A program made the position numbers and the translations under genes. Source: Nakamurella alba (GTDB lineage Bacteria > Actinomycetota > Actinomycetes > Mycobacteriales > Nakamurellaceae). Taken from it: a stretch of DNA of 64,000 nt. How positions within the stretch are numbered: the first letter of the stretch is position 1; each line of letters opens with the position of its first letter. Under the pieces are notes generated by a model. That model did not search any database. It was not told the origin of the DNA and saw only the letters and a list, made by a program, of their open reading frames with translations. Shown here one piece after another: positions 7,676 to 18,400 of the stretch. The DNA is taken from positions 248,001 to 312,000 of the forward strand of contig NZ_WLYK01000008.1 in NCBI RefSeq assembly GCF_009707545.1, given 5' to 3'.

Positions 7676-8731
7676 ATGACGGACACGGACGCTTCACCCG
7701 GTCCGGTCGGCATCGTCGAGGTGGCCGCCCTCGCCGGGGTCTCCCCGGCGACGGTCTCGAGAGCCCTGCGGGGCATTCCCGGGGTGTCGACGGCCACCCG
7801 GCAACTGGTCCAGAAGGCCGCCGCCGACCTGGGATACGTGGCCTCGCCGCAGGCCTCGGCCCTGGCCCGCGGCCGCACCAGCGCGATCGGCGTGCTGGCG
7901 CCGTGGATCTCCCGCTGGTTCTTCACCGCGGTGATCGAGGGTGCGCAGGACGTCGTCACCGCGCGCGGCTACGACCTGCTGCTCTACCCGCTCGGCGCGA
8001 ATGCCGGCCCTGATGCCCAGCCGGTGGACACCCGCGGCCTGCACAAGCGGGTGGACGGGGTGCTGGGCCTGAACGTGCCGGTCACCATGCGGCCGGCGAC
8101 GCTGAAAACCCTTGCCGCGCCGCTGGTCACCGTCGGCAGCACGATCCCGGGTGTGCCCGGGGTGCGGGTCGACGACCAGCTCGTCGGGTACCTGGCCGCC
8201 CGGCACCTGATCGATCTCGGGCACCGCCGGATCGCGTTCCTCGGGCTGGACCCGGACGACATGTACGGCTTCACCGTCGCCCGCGACCGGCACACCGGTT
8301 ACTGCCGGGCGCTCGCGGAAGCCGGTCTGCCGACCCATCCGGCCGACGTGGAGATCACCGGCTTCGCGGTGGAGGCCGGCGAGGCGGCGCTGGAGCACCA
8401 GCTGGCCATCGCCGACTGGGATCCCGCCGCGCTGCCCACCGCGATCGTCGCGGTGTCGGACGAGGTGGCGATGGGCGTGCTCTACGCCGCCCGGCACCGC
8501 GGGATCCGGGTGCCGCAGGACCTCTCGGTGGTCGGCGTGGACAACCACGACCTGTCCCACCTCTTCGACCTCACCACCGTCGGCCAGCCGGTCCGGCAGC
8601 AGGGCGCGATCGCCGCGCAGATGCTGCTCGACCTGATCGACGGGCGGGGCGTGGGCGGCGGTGAACCGGTCCGGCTGCTCGAGCCCGGGCTCGTCGTCCG
8701 CAACACCACCGCCCCGCCCCGCGCGCACTGA
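7676..8731 (+). CDS. LacI-family transcriptional regulator
   Basis: 351 residues from ATG 7676, which has GGAGAGG 8 nt upstream; an earlier in-frame ATG has none. The N-terminal helix-turn-helix reads IVEVAALAGVSPATVSRAL (about residues 12-30), with the hinge ending near ARGRTSAIGVLAP. The rest is the two-lobed periplasmic-binding-like sensor domain that senses a sugar. It sits directly after the sugar importer, and a matching central-CG operator lies at 3612-3625, so local repression relieved by the imported sugar is the simplest model. The 3' end faces an MFS gene, with a shared terminator between. Confidence 0.92.
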   Translation: MTDTDASPGPVGIVEVAALAGVSPATVSRALRGIPGVSTATRQLVQKAAADLGYVASPQASALARGRTSAIGVLAPWISRWFFTAVIEGAQDVVTARGYDLLLYPLGANAGPDAQPVDTRGLHKRVDGVLGLNVPVTMRPATLKTLAAPLVTVGSTIPGVPGVRVDDQLVGYLAARHLIDLGHRRIAFLGLDPDDMYGFTVARDRHTGYCRALAEAGLPTHPADVEITGFAVEAGEAALEHQLAIADWDPAALPTAIVAVSDEVAMGVLYAARHRGIRVPQDLSVVGVDNHDLSHLFDLTTVGQPVRQQGAIAAQMLLDLIDGRGVGGGEPVRLLEPGLVVRNTTAPPRAH

Positions 8732-8781
8732 CCATCACACCGCTTCCCGCGAGAGGCGTTGCGGCGCTGGGGAAAGCACGA

Positions 8782-8823
8782 CGTCCGTGGAAGTGGCCGC
8801 TATTGCGACCACTTCCACGGACG
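8782..8823. terminator. Bidirectional terminator between convergent genes
   Basis: Perfect 15-bp inverted repeat: CGTCCGTGGAAGTGG at 8782-8796 and its complement at 8809-8823, with a 12-nt loop. It lies between the stops of the LacI gene (8731) and the MFS gene (8847), so it can terminate both. Confidence 0.8.
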
Positions 8824-8846
8824 CAAGCCGGCCGGTGTGTTCCGGC

Positions 8847-10019
8847 TCAGGCGGCGACGAGCTCGCGCAGCGCCTTCGAGGTGCGGGACCGGTCGACCAG
8901 ACCGTTGACGGTGACCATCACGGCGCCCAGCGCGGCCAACCCGGCGCCGACCCACATGGTGGCGCCGTAGCCCCAGCCCACGTTGATCACGTAGGCGCCG
9001 AGCGCGGCCCCGAGGGCGTTGGCCACGTTGAACGCGCCCTGGTTCGCGGCGGAGACCAGGCTGCCGCCGCTGCCGGCCGCGATGATGATCTTGTTCTGCA
9101 CCGCCGGGCCGAGGGCGAACATCACCGCACCGAACGCGACCAGGGTGGCGACCGCCGACCACAGGCTGTACGAGGTGAAGGTGAAGGTGGCCAGCAGCAC
9201 CGCAGTGATCAGCAGGCCGACGGCCACCATGCGCATCCCGTAGCGGTCGCCCAGGCGTCCGCCGACCACGGTGCCGATGGTGGTGCCGATGCCGAAGACC
9301 GCCAGCACCACGGTGATCGCCGTGCCGCCGAGTCCGGTGTGCTCGGTGAGGATCGGGGTGATGTAGGAGTACACGGCGAACAGCGAGCCGAAGCTGATGG
9401 TGGTGACGCCGAGGCCGATCCAGACCTGGGACTTGCGGAAGGCGCCGAGCTCGGTGCGCAGCTCGATCCGGATGCCCTCCTCCGGCAGGTAGACCCGCAG
9501 GGTCAGGATGGTGACCAGGCCGAGCACGGCGATCCCGCCGAAGACCCAGCGCCAGTCGAACTGCTGCCCGACGAAGGTGCCCAGCGGCACGCCGATGACG
9601 TTGGCCAGGGTCAGGCCGGTGAACATCAGCGAGATCGCCTGCGTGGCCTTGTGTGCCGGGACCGCGCGGCGGGCGGCGATGGCGCCGACGCCGAAGAACG
9701 AGCCGTGGGCCAGCGACGCGACGACCCGGGCCACCAGCATCACCTGGTAGTTGGGGGCGAGCGCGGCGAGCAGGTTGCCGGCGGCGAAGACGGCCATCAG
9801 CGTGATCAGCGTCTGCTTGGTGGTGAGCCAGGTGGACAGCGCCGTCATCGCCGGGGCACCGACCATCACGCCGATCGCGTAGGCGGTGATCAGGATGCCC
9901 ATGGCGGGGATCGAGGCGCCCAGGTCGGCGCCGATCTGCGGCAGCAGACCCATGATGACGAACTCGGTGCAGCCGATGGCGAATGCGCCGACGGCGAGGG
10001 GGATGAGTGCGCGAGGCAC
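8847..10019 (-). CDS. MFS transporter, drug/sugar efflux type (AraJ/Cml-like)
   Basis: 390 residues from GTG 10019, with AGGAG upstream; the longer frame to 10220 adds an arginine-rich tail without signal features. Twelve hydrophobic segments are visible. The first helix contains AIGCTEFVIMGLLPQ, typical of the DHA1 group that includes AraJ and chloramphenicol exporters, and the loop 2-3 region reads LSTWLTTKQTL. The central loop repeat GGRLGDRYGMR marks the second half. The likely role is proton-driven efflux of a sugar or drug; the substrate cannot be told. It is a single-gene unit. Confidence 0.88.
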   Translation of the reverse strand: MPRALIPLAVGAFAIGCTEFVIMGLLPQIGADLGASIPAMGILITAYAIGVMVGAPAMTALSTWLTTKQTLITLMAVFAAGNLLAALAPNYQVMLVARVVASLAHGSFFGVGAIAARRAVPAHKATQAISLMFTGLTLANVIGVPLGTFVGQQFDWRWVFGGIAVLGLVTILTLRVYLPEEGIRIELRTELGAFRKSQVWIGLGVTTISFGSLFAVYSYITPILTEHTGLGGTAITVVLAVFGIGTTIGTVVGGRLGDRYGMRMVAVGLLITAVLLATFTFTSYSLWSAVATLVAFGAVMFALGPAVQNKIIIAAGSGGSLVSAANQGAFNVANALGAALGAYVINVGWGYGATMWVGAGLAALGAVMVTVNGLVDRSRTSKALRELVAA

Positions 10020-10572
10020 GGCCGGTGCTCCTGGAACTGGAAGGTACGGGGTGGATCCGGCGCTGCGGTCGTCGCTGCCGGGTGGTGCTGCGATGGTCGC
10101 CGGCCGCGCTGCTCGTCCGGGGACCTGTTCGGTACTGACTACTTCCTGTGGCGCTGCGGAACGGTCCCGGCGGAGGTCGGGCCCGGTCCTGCACTGCGAT
10201 CGGCACTGACCCGCGATCATTCTGCGACCTCACCCGGCGTCTTGTCGAATCGTTTCGAAGTGATCGCCGTCATGTCCTCCGATCGTGGCGAACGTGCAGG
10301 CCACGGGGGATGAACGGGTGGTGCCCGGAGGTGGTCCGCCGGGTGGCCGGAGCGGCGGTGCGGGGGAGTGGGGGTGATGCGCCCGACCGGCCGTGTCCCC
10401 GCCGCCGGACCTGCGGGATACTGGTGCCGCGTGTGCAGCTGCGGCCCCGGCCCGGCCGGCGCGCGCACAGTGTCGTGGTCGTCGCAGGCCGCGGCAGCGC
10501 CCGTGCTCGATCGTGCTCGGTCCCGAGCCGATCGGCTTGACCGAGGCCGACCACGGCCCCGAAAGGACCCCC
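10020..10572. other. Intergenic region between MFS gene and fba
   Basis: I see no gene here; the open frames are GC-skew shadows. It must hold the divergent promoters. TCGAATCGTTTCGA at 10245-10258 is an inverted repeat with 5-bp arms and a 4-nt gap, possibly an operator. It is 2 bp too short to be the actinobacterial SOS box. Confidence 0.4.
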
Positions 10573-11610
<1,038 letters not shown>

Positions 11611-11660
11611 TCTGAACCGTCCGCCGGCCGCTTGGGTCGGCCGGGCGAGCGGTGTGCCGA

Positions 11661-11693
11661 CGGCGCACCACCCTGCTGCAGGGTGGTGCGCCG
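11661..11693 (+). terminator. fba terminator
   Basis: CGGCGCACCACCCTG (11661-11675) and its perfect complement (11679-11693) form a 15-bp stem with a 3-nt loop, followed by TTGTCGTT. It is 50 nt after the fba stop and is one of the strongest hairpins in the window. Confidence 0.85.
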
Positions 11694-12309
11694 TTGTCGT
11701 TCCCGGTTCCTGGCGGAGGGTGCCGGGTCTGCGGACGCCCGGATGCCGGTTCACGCACAGTGACAGTGGCGGGCCCGGCACGCGAACGGCCCACCCGTTG
11801 GTGCGACAGCCGAGCGTGGTGGAGGATCTCCGGAGATCGGTGTCTCTGGCGGCGCTGTCACGGTCATTCAGCGGTTCCTGGCGACGATTCTCCCGTTTTG
11901 GAACGCCTGTGCGATGGCCGGACCCACAATCACCCGGCCGTGGAGGCCGGAAACGGCCGCGACTTACATCCGTGTCATTTTCCCTGGTGATGTCGGCGTG
12001 TCGCGCCTGTGCTCCGTTGGACTGACGTGCAGGATGTGTCTGCTGGGAGTCTTGTTACTTCTGTGACTGGTGTTCTACCGTGTGTGCGGTTCCCTCTTCA
12101 GGGGACCGCCGGTGGGCTCTGCGGGCACCGCTCCGCTTCGCGATCCGGCTCGATCTGCAACCGACGACCTGTCGGGAGCACCCTGCAGTAGAGGCCGGGC
12201 AGAAGCGCGGACGACGGTGGCACGGGAAGAGCCATCGTCGTCCGGCCGTGCTCAGGGCGGTGGATGCCGCCCGGAGGCGGTGTGCCCGCCGGCCGGAAAG
12301 GAACGGCCC
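11694..12309 (+). other. Long untranslated region upstream of the rpf gene
   Basis: About 600 nt with no supported gene. It contains a possible promoter (TTGTTA at 12052-12057, 18 nt, TACCGT at 12076-12081) and a hairpin at 12208-12244. A leader of 220 nt or so would result. rpf-type genes in actinobacteria are often under a c-di-AMP (ydaO) riboswitch, but I could not find its conserved core here. Confidence 0.4.
12208..12244 (+). repeat. Hairpin in the putative rpf 5' leader
   Basis: CGGACGACGGTGGC (12208-12221) pairs with 12231-12244 through 14 positions, one of them a G-U pair, around a 9-nt loop. It ends 65 nt before the rpf start codon and could affect translation or mRNA stability. Confidence 0.6.
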
Positions 12310-13359
12310 ATGCGCCGTGTGCTCGCCCTCGCGGCAGCTGCTGTGGCCGTCGCCGCGACAGCCCTGGCGCTGAACACCACCTCCGCCCTCGCCGACCCCT
12401 CGGCGAACGCCTGGGCCTCGGTCCGGCAGTGCGAATCGGGTGGCAACTACAGCATCAACACCGGGAACGGGTACTACGGTGCGTACCAGTTCGACCTCGG
12501 CACCTGGCGGTCCGTCGGGGGCACCGGGACGCCGAGCAGCGCCTCCGCCGCGGAGCAGGACTACCGCGCGCTCTACCTCTACCGGATGCGCGGCTGGTCG
12601 CCGTGGATCTGCGCCTCGCTGGCCGGCCTGAGCGAGGACTCCAGTGCCCGTTCGGGTGTCGTGCCGACGCGCGCCGAGAGTGCCTACATGTCGGGCGGAA
12701 CCGGCTCCTACGCCCCGCCGGACACCAGCCAGTGCAACGTCGGCGGATCCACCGCGCCGCCGTGGGGCGGCACGGACATGGTGCAGGGCAAGACCTATCG
12801 CGACATGATGTGCTGGCAGCGGCAGATGGGCCACCTCGGCTACGGGCTGAGCGGGTCGGGCTACTTCGGCTCGAACACGCTGTCCGCGCTGCACCGGTTC
12901 CAGAGCGCCAAGGGCCTGGCCCGGGGCAACGTGGTCAACCGGGCGATGTGGGTCGCGGCCTGGGGCAAGGACGGCGGCAACAAGGCCGGCGTCACCCCGA
13001 CCACCACCGCGGCGCCGAAGCCGACGACCACGCCGAAGCCGACGACGCCGAAGCCGACCACCTCGGCGGCTGCGGACCTCTACCCGGGCAACACCGCCAC
13101 CAGCTGCAAGGTCGGCGCGAGCAAGGCCCCGGCCTGGCCCGGTCGCTCCTGGACGATGGGCGCGATGGACAAGGCCCTCGGCTGCTGGCAGATGCAGATG
13201 GCCACCCGTGGCTACACCGACCTGCACGGCAACGGCTACTACGGCAGCAACACCTTCGTCGCGGCCAAGGACATCCAGAACCGCAACAACCTGGGCGGCT
13301 CCGGCCTGATCGGCCCGAAGACCTGGGCGGCGGCCTGGGAGGGCAAGGCCAAGAAGTAG
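12310..13359 (+). CDS. Rpf-type transglycosylase-like protein with two C-terminal repeats
   Basis: 349 residues from ATG 12310, with GGAAAGGA upstream. A signal peptide of about 29 residues ends near ALADP. Residues 33-100 are the resuscitation-promoting-factor/lysozyme-like domain (WASVRQCESGGNY; the Glu after Cys is the catalytic acid; YGAYQFDLGTW). Two related C-terminal modules follow, about 165-220 and 290-345. Each has a CWQ-x-QM helix, a GYFGSNT or GYYGSNT turn and a closing W-AAW, separated by a Thr/Pro/Lys linker. They resemble peptidoglycan-binding repeats. The secreted enzyme would cleave glycan strands during growth or wake-up. Monocistronic. Confidence 0.88.
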   Translation: MRRVLALAAAAVAVAATALALNTTSALADPSANAWASVRQCESGGNYSINTGNGYYGAYQFDLGTWRSVGGTGTPSSASAAEQDYRALYLYRMRGWSPWICASLAGLSEDSSARSGVVPTRAESAYMSGGTGSYAPPDTSQCNVGGSTAPPWGGTDMVQGKTYRDMMCWQRQMGHLGYGLSGSGYFGSNTLSALHRFQSAKGLARGNVVNRAMWVAAWGKDGGNKAGVTPTTTAAPKPTTTPKPTTPKPTTSAAADLYPGNTATSCKVGASKAPAWPGRSWTMGAMDKALGCWQMQMATRGYTDLHGNGYYGSNTFVAAKDIQNRNNLGGSGLIGPKTWAAAWEGKAKK

Positions 13360-13750
13360 CAGTACCCGGTCGAGATGTGATCCCGTTCACCCGGACGGCG
13401 TAACTTCAAGATCAAGTGGATTTCCGGCTAACGCCGGGCGTCCCGTTGTCGAACCACCATTCGGAGTCGCCCGCAAACGGCTCCGAGAGCCCGTCGGATT
13501 CCGATGCACGGATCACCGGCGGTGCCCGAGAGCCCCGACGCACGCCGCGTCGGGGCTCTCCGCATTCCGGTCCGAACGAGCGCCAGTGCCGACCGACTCG
13601 AGTGCACGTGGGCTTGGTCTGGTCATTGAAGGATGAGAGGGGTTCGGGCAGACTCCCACCGGTGGAGTCGGGGGCGGCCGCAGCGGGGGCGGCGAAGTTG
13701 AGAGACGCGGGTATGGGGCGCCCTGGCGCCGATGCCCACGAGGGCGGATC
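13360..13750 (+). other. Intergenic region between rpf and the DUF2142 gene
   Basis: No gene seen. Its main feature is the hairpin at 13528-13560. The sequence before it is somewhat less GC-rich than the genes around it. Confidence 0.4.
13528..13560 (+). terminator. 14-bp hairpin, probable terminator
   Basis: GAGAGCCCCGACGC (13528-13541) pairs perfectly with 13547-13560 around a 5-nt loop. It lies 169 nt after the rpf stop and 190 nt before the next start. No T-run. Confidence 0.65.
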
Positions 13751-15361
13751 GTGAGCCTGCGACAGCCCGCCGGCGACCCCGCGGAGCCGACACCGGCGTT
13801 CCGTCGGCGGTTCCGGATGTTCGGGTGGGCGGCCACGCTGCTGTTCACGGCGCTGTCGCTGGCGTACCTGGTGGTGACCCCGACGCTCTACGCCGCGGAC
13901 GAGTTCTTCCACTACGACCGGGTGCTGGCCGCTGAGCACGGCCAGGTGTTCGTCACCCCTGGTGACTTCCACGTCAGCGTCGGAGCGGCGAGGGTCAAGG
14001 CGATCGTTTCCGCCGACGAGGTGATCCTGGGGCGCACGACCCTCGCCACCAGCGAAGCGCCGGACCGGTCGACCAGGGACAGTTTCGACGAGCTGGGTGG
14101 CAACAGCCGCCCGGCCACCGGTCCGCTCAACTACATGGCGCAGCATCCCCCGCTGTACTACACGCTGATGGGTTCCGCGTTGCGGGTGATCCCGGGATCC
14201 GACAGCATGCCCGGCGATGTCGAGATCCTGGTGCTCCGGCTGCTGAACCTGCTGCTGCTCATTCCGCTGCCGTGGCTGTCGCTGCTGACGGCACGGTGCC
14301 TGCTCGGCAGCGGGCCGGTGGTGTTCGCGTGCGCGTTCCTGCCGCTGCTGGTGCCCGGGGTGCTCCGGGGTGCCGTCACGATCAACAACGACAACCTGAG
14401 CATCCTGATCGGCGCGGTGGCGGCGCTGTGCGTCGCGAAGATCATCCGCGGTCACGACGGCTGGAAGCTGGCGGCGGTGTGCGCGGTGACGTGTGTTGCG
14501 GCATCGCTGACCAAGGGCACGGTGCTGGTCCTGATGGCAGCGATCCCGGGCGCCTATGTGCTGCAAGCTGTCCGGACCCGCCGGCTTCCTGGGGCGGCGG
14601 TGATCGCCACGCTCTCGGCCGGCGCGCTGGCCAGTACCGCGTGGTGGATCGCCAACAAGATCCGGTACGGGAAGTTCTCCCCGGATGCGATCGATCCGAG
14701 TGCGTTCTCCAGGTACCGGCTGCCGGGGGAGCCGGTCGACATGGGTGCGTTCATCTACAAGGCGACGGTGGTGATGCCCGCCCGATTCTGGGGATCACTC
14801 GGTGTCCTCGAACCGCCGGCCCCGCCGTACGTGCTCACCACCGTCCTCACCCTGGCGGTCGCCGCTGCATTCGTCGTGGCGCTGCGGGTGAAGAGGGTCC
14901 GGATCATCGTCCTGATCTTCGCAGCGCAGCTGGTGGTCTTCGGGCTGTCGGTGTTGTACACGTCGTGGTCGGCGTACCAGGTGACCGTCGGGATCTCCGG
15001 TCTGCAGGGCCGGTATTTCTACCCGGCGTTGTTCTCGGTCGTCTTCCCGTCGATCGTCGCAGTCGGAAACCTGTTGCGCCGACGGCCGCGTCTGGTCGTC
15101 CCGGTCGTGCTGCTGGTCGGCCTGATCCTGGACGCGTGGTTCCTGCTGATCATGTTCCGGTACCTGTACCTGATCGACGGCAGCGAGTCGATCACCACTC
15201 GCCTGGAGACAGCGGTGCGTCAGATGCTGGACTATGCGCCGCTGCCGCCGGCCGGAACCATCTGTCTGATATCGATGGGGGCATTGATGGGGATCGCCGG
15301 ACTGGGGATGACCGCCAAGGCCTGCATACGCCGACCGAAGGTCGCCGCAGTACCAGAATGA
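13751..15361 (+). CDS. DUF2142 polytopic membrane protein
   Basis: 536 residues from GTG 13751. After a first membrane helix (about residues 27-45) there is a long outer loop containing DEFFHYDRV and a QHPPLYY motif, then about nine further helices. The acidic motif after helix 1 and the HPPLYY segment are the plan of DUF2142, a family related to GT-C glycosyltransferases that use polyprenyl-linked sugars. A role in decorating the cell wall or surface proteins is plausible but not shown. It converges on the gene for a giant wall-anchored protein, whose stop is 77 nt away. Confidence 0.75.
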   Translation: MSLRQPAGDPAEPTPAFRRRFRMFGWAATLLFTALSLAYLVVTPTLYAADEFFHYDRVLAAEHGQVFVTPGDFHVSVGAARVKAIVSADEVILGRTTLATSEAPDRSTRDSFDELGGNSRPATGPLNYMAQHPPLYYTLMGSALRVIPGSDSMPGDVEILVLRLLNLLLLIPLPWLSLLTARCLLGSGPVVFACAFLPLLVPGVLRGAVTINNDNLSILIGAVAALCVAKIIRGHDGWKLAAVCAVTCVAASLTKGTVLVLMAAIPGAYVLQAVRTRRLPGAAVIATLSAGALASTAWWIANKIRYGKFSPDAIDPSAFSRYRLPGEPVDMGAFIYKATVVMPARFWGSLGVLEPPAPPYVLTTVLTLAVAAAFVVALRVKRVRIIVLIFAAQLVVFGLSVLYTSWSAYQVTVGISGLQGRYFYPALFSVVFPSIVAVGNLLRRRPRLVVPVVLLVGLILDAWFLLIMFRYLYLIDGSESITTRLETAVRQMLDYAPLPPAGTICLISMGALMGIAGLGMTAKACIRRPKVAAVPE

Positions 15362-15438
15362 GATCCCGCCCGCGGACGGCAATCTCATCGACGCTTTCGA
15401 GTCCTTCGGGTACTCGGCGGAGCCCGCGCACCAACCGG

Positions 15439-18400
15439 TCAGGTTCGAGGAACGCGCCGCCGGCGTGCGGTCCCGAGCAGCAGCATCCCGGCGAACAGCA
15501 GGACAACGGTGAGGCCGGCGAGCCGGTCGAGCGGTACGCCGGTGGCGGCCAGGCCGGGCCGGACGAGCAGCGTCAGCTCCTTGTCGACGGAATCGTCGAC
15601 CCGCACCGAGAAGGTGTAGGTGCCGGCGGTTGTCGGTGTTCCGGAGAGCAGACCGGACCCGCTCAGCGTCAGTCCCGGCGGGAGGGTGCTCCCGGCGACA
15701 ACGGTCCAGGAGTGGCTCGCGCCCTGCCCGTCCCCGGTCATCAACTGGGCGCTGTAGGGATCGCCGACGCCCGCCTCGGGCAGCTGGTCGGTGGTGATGG
15801 TCAGCGGCTCGGTCCCGCCGACGCCGAAGGCCTTGAAGTCCGAGCAGGCGAACCCGGACGAGCCGCTGGTGAACGACTGCGGGCAGGTCAGACCCTCGTC
15901 CAACGGCCAGCGCAGGAACAGGTACGGCGTGTACAGGCCGAGCTGCGTCATCGTGTCGACAAGGGCCCGGCTGATGCCGGCCTCCGGTTTCCCGATCGAC
16001 ATGATGTCGTGGGCGGGACGAAACGCCGCCCCCGGCGCCGCCACCGGGTAGGTGTAGGCGCTCGACTCGTAGGACCAGTGGGTGTTCGCCGGCTCGTAGC
16101 AGACGGACCGACCGTGGTCGAAGACCGTTCGCAGGCACCAGGCGGACAGCTCGTCGGTACCGACAGCCTTGGCCTCCCAACGGGTGTGCGTGATCGAGAC
16201 CAGCACCCGGTAGAAGCTCAGCTGCATCGCGTTCTGCTGGACGCGGAGCACCTTGCCCGGATCCGCCGCGGACGGGTCCCAGTCCGCCTGGTGCTTCGAC
16301 AGGTTCGTGGCTAGTGTCGACAGCCGGCCCCAGTCCGAGTAGACCAGGCCGAACATCCTCGCCTGCGCACTGATCGCATCCGAGAACTGCTGGGGCAGAT
16401 CGGCCGCGATCCGGTCGACCCGCATGCCCAGGTCGCGGTCCCGCCCACCGGGATCGTTGACCAGGTCCAATCCGGACCGGGCCGCCGAGATGACCACCGA
16501 CACGGCCTTCACCACGTCCTCTGGCGCACCGTCCTCGCCACCGGCACCGGCCAGCGCGGCCTCGATGAACACGTCGAAGATCTTCTCGACCAGGATGTCG
16601 CCGGCGTCCGGCGCCAGGTCGGCGCGGATGGCCGTCAAGGTCGTCGTCAGCTGCGTGCCGATCATCGTGTAGGAGTCGGTGAGTGCGGTGTGCAGGCTCG
16701 TCTCCAGTTCCCGCACCTTCTTGACCATCGGGATCTCGGCGAGCAATTGGGTCTTCACCGCGTCGAAGGCGCCGGAGTCGAACCCGCTGCCCGGCGGCAC
16801 CGCGCCGAACAGCTGTTGGTCGATGTCGCGGCGCCATTCGTCCAGCACGGAGCCGAGAGCCCGGTAGGAGCCGCGGATGTCGGCGCAGCCGCAGGATGCG
16901 CGGCTGAGGTACTCGTAGGCCTTCTGCTGGCCGGCGTCGCCCGCCACCGGTACCGGCCAGGCCTGCGGCGTACTCGAGAAGATCTGGTACAGGCCGAAGT
17001 TCGCCCGGATGCCGCGACCCTTCGAGCCCGGCAGCACGGAGACCGTCGGTGCATCGGACACGACCGATGCGAAGCGGCCGTCGTGCCCCGGCTGGAGAAC
17101 CCCCTGCAGCTCGCCGGTCGCGTTGGCCTTGATCTTCCCGGAGGCCTCCGGGGAGTCAGGTGCCAGCCCGCGGGCGGTGAGTGCCGCGTCCGAGGACCCG
17201 ACCAGGGCGTACCCGGCCACGGAGGTGAGTCCCGCCACGACGGTGGGCGTGGCACCGAACGGCCGCAGCGCATCGGCGAGGCTGCCGTAGGGGACGTGGT
17301 AGCTGATGGTCACGGAACCGTCGGTGGTCTGGCCGGCCGGTTCCACCGTCCCGCCGGTCGGCACCAGGTTCGAGCCGGCGCCACCGCCGCCACCTCCGCC
17401 GCCGGGGTTGGCGCCTTCGCCGCCGGCACCGCCGCCCCACCAACCGCTGCCGCCACCACCGGCGGCGCCGTACCGGTCCACGTAGCCCAGGATGGTCCCG
17501 CCGATCCCGAACTCACCGGGTCGTCCGGGGTGGGTGCCCGCGCCGCCGGCACCGCCCGCGTCCTTCGTGCCGACCCGGCCGGCCCCGCCACCGGCGGCCT
17601 TCTCATCGCCGGGCAGTCCGGGGAAACCGTCGGACCCGCCCTGCCCGCCGGAGCCGCCGCGGCCGCCGTCGTGGGCCTCGCCACCCGCGCCCCCGCCGCC
17701 GGCGGCGACCAGGAAGCGCGACGTCAGCGAGGTGGTCAGGTTCTGCGTCGTACGGCTGACGGTCCGGAGGTCGGATGCGCCACCACCGCCGCCGCCCGGC
17801 CACCCGGTCAGGCAGCACTGGCTGTCGCCGCCCGGCCCGCCGCCGTTCCAGCCGCCCTGGCCGCCGCCTGTCCGGCCACCGTCCCCGCCGTTGCCGCCGA
17901 CCTCCACCCACACGGTCTGGCCGGCGGTCAGCGTGGAGCCGTCGATCGGGAGGTCGGCGGTGACAACCGCACCGGCACCGCCGGTACCGCCACCGTCGGA
18001 CGCCGTCCCGCCACCCCGGCCGCCCTGTGCGACGACGGACACCCGGTCGACGGCGACGCCGCCGACGGTGCCGGGCACGGTGAACTTCTGCTCACCGCCG
18101 GTCGGCCGGAACGTGCACGTCACCACGAACGCCGACGATCCCGTGCACGGGGCAGGGAGGGTGATCGGGCCCGTCGGCAGGGTGCCCCTTGGTCCGGGCG
18201 AGGCGGCCATCGGCACCCCGACGGCAGCCAGGAAGAGCAGCACCTCGCCGTCATGATCGGCCGCCAGGTCCGCCAGGTCCCGGCCCATCCGGAACTGCTC
18301 GTCGCGGTTGTCGTAGGTGGCGTAGAAGTTGTCGTCGACCAGTTCGAGGCTCCGGCTGTCGAGGACGACGATGTGGAACCCTCCGGTCCGTCCGCCGGGG

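Noticed and set aside
10245..10258. TCGAATCGTTTCGA as an SOS box upstream of fba
   Set aside because: Arms of 5 bp and a total of 14 bp do not fit the 16-bp TCGAAC-N4-GTTCGA form, and fba is not an SOS gene.
11990..12309. c-di-AMP (ydaO) riboswitch upstream of the rpf gene
   Set aside because: Expected from other actinobacterial rpf genes, but I could not find the conserved core; only a simple hairpin is visible.
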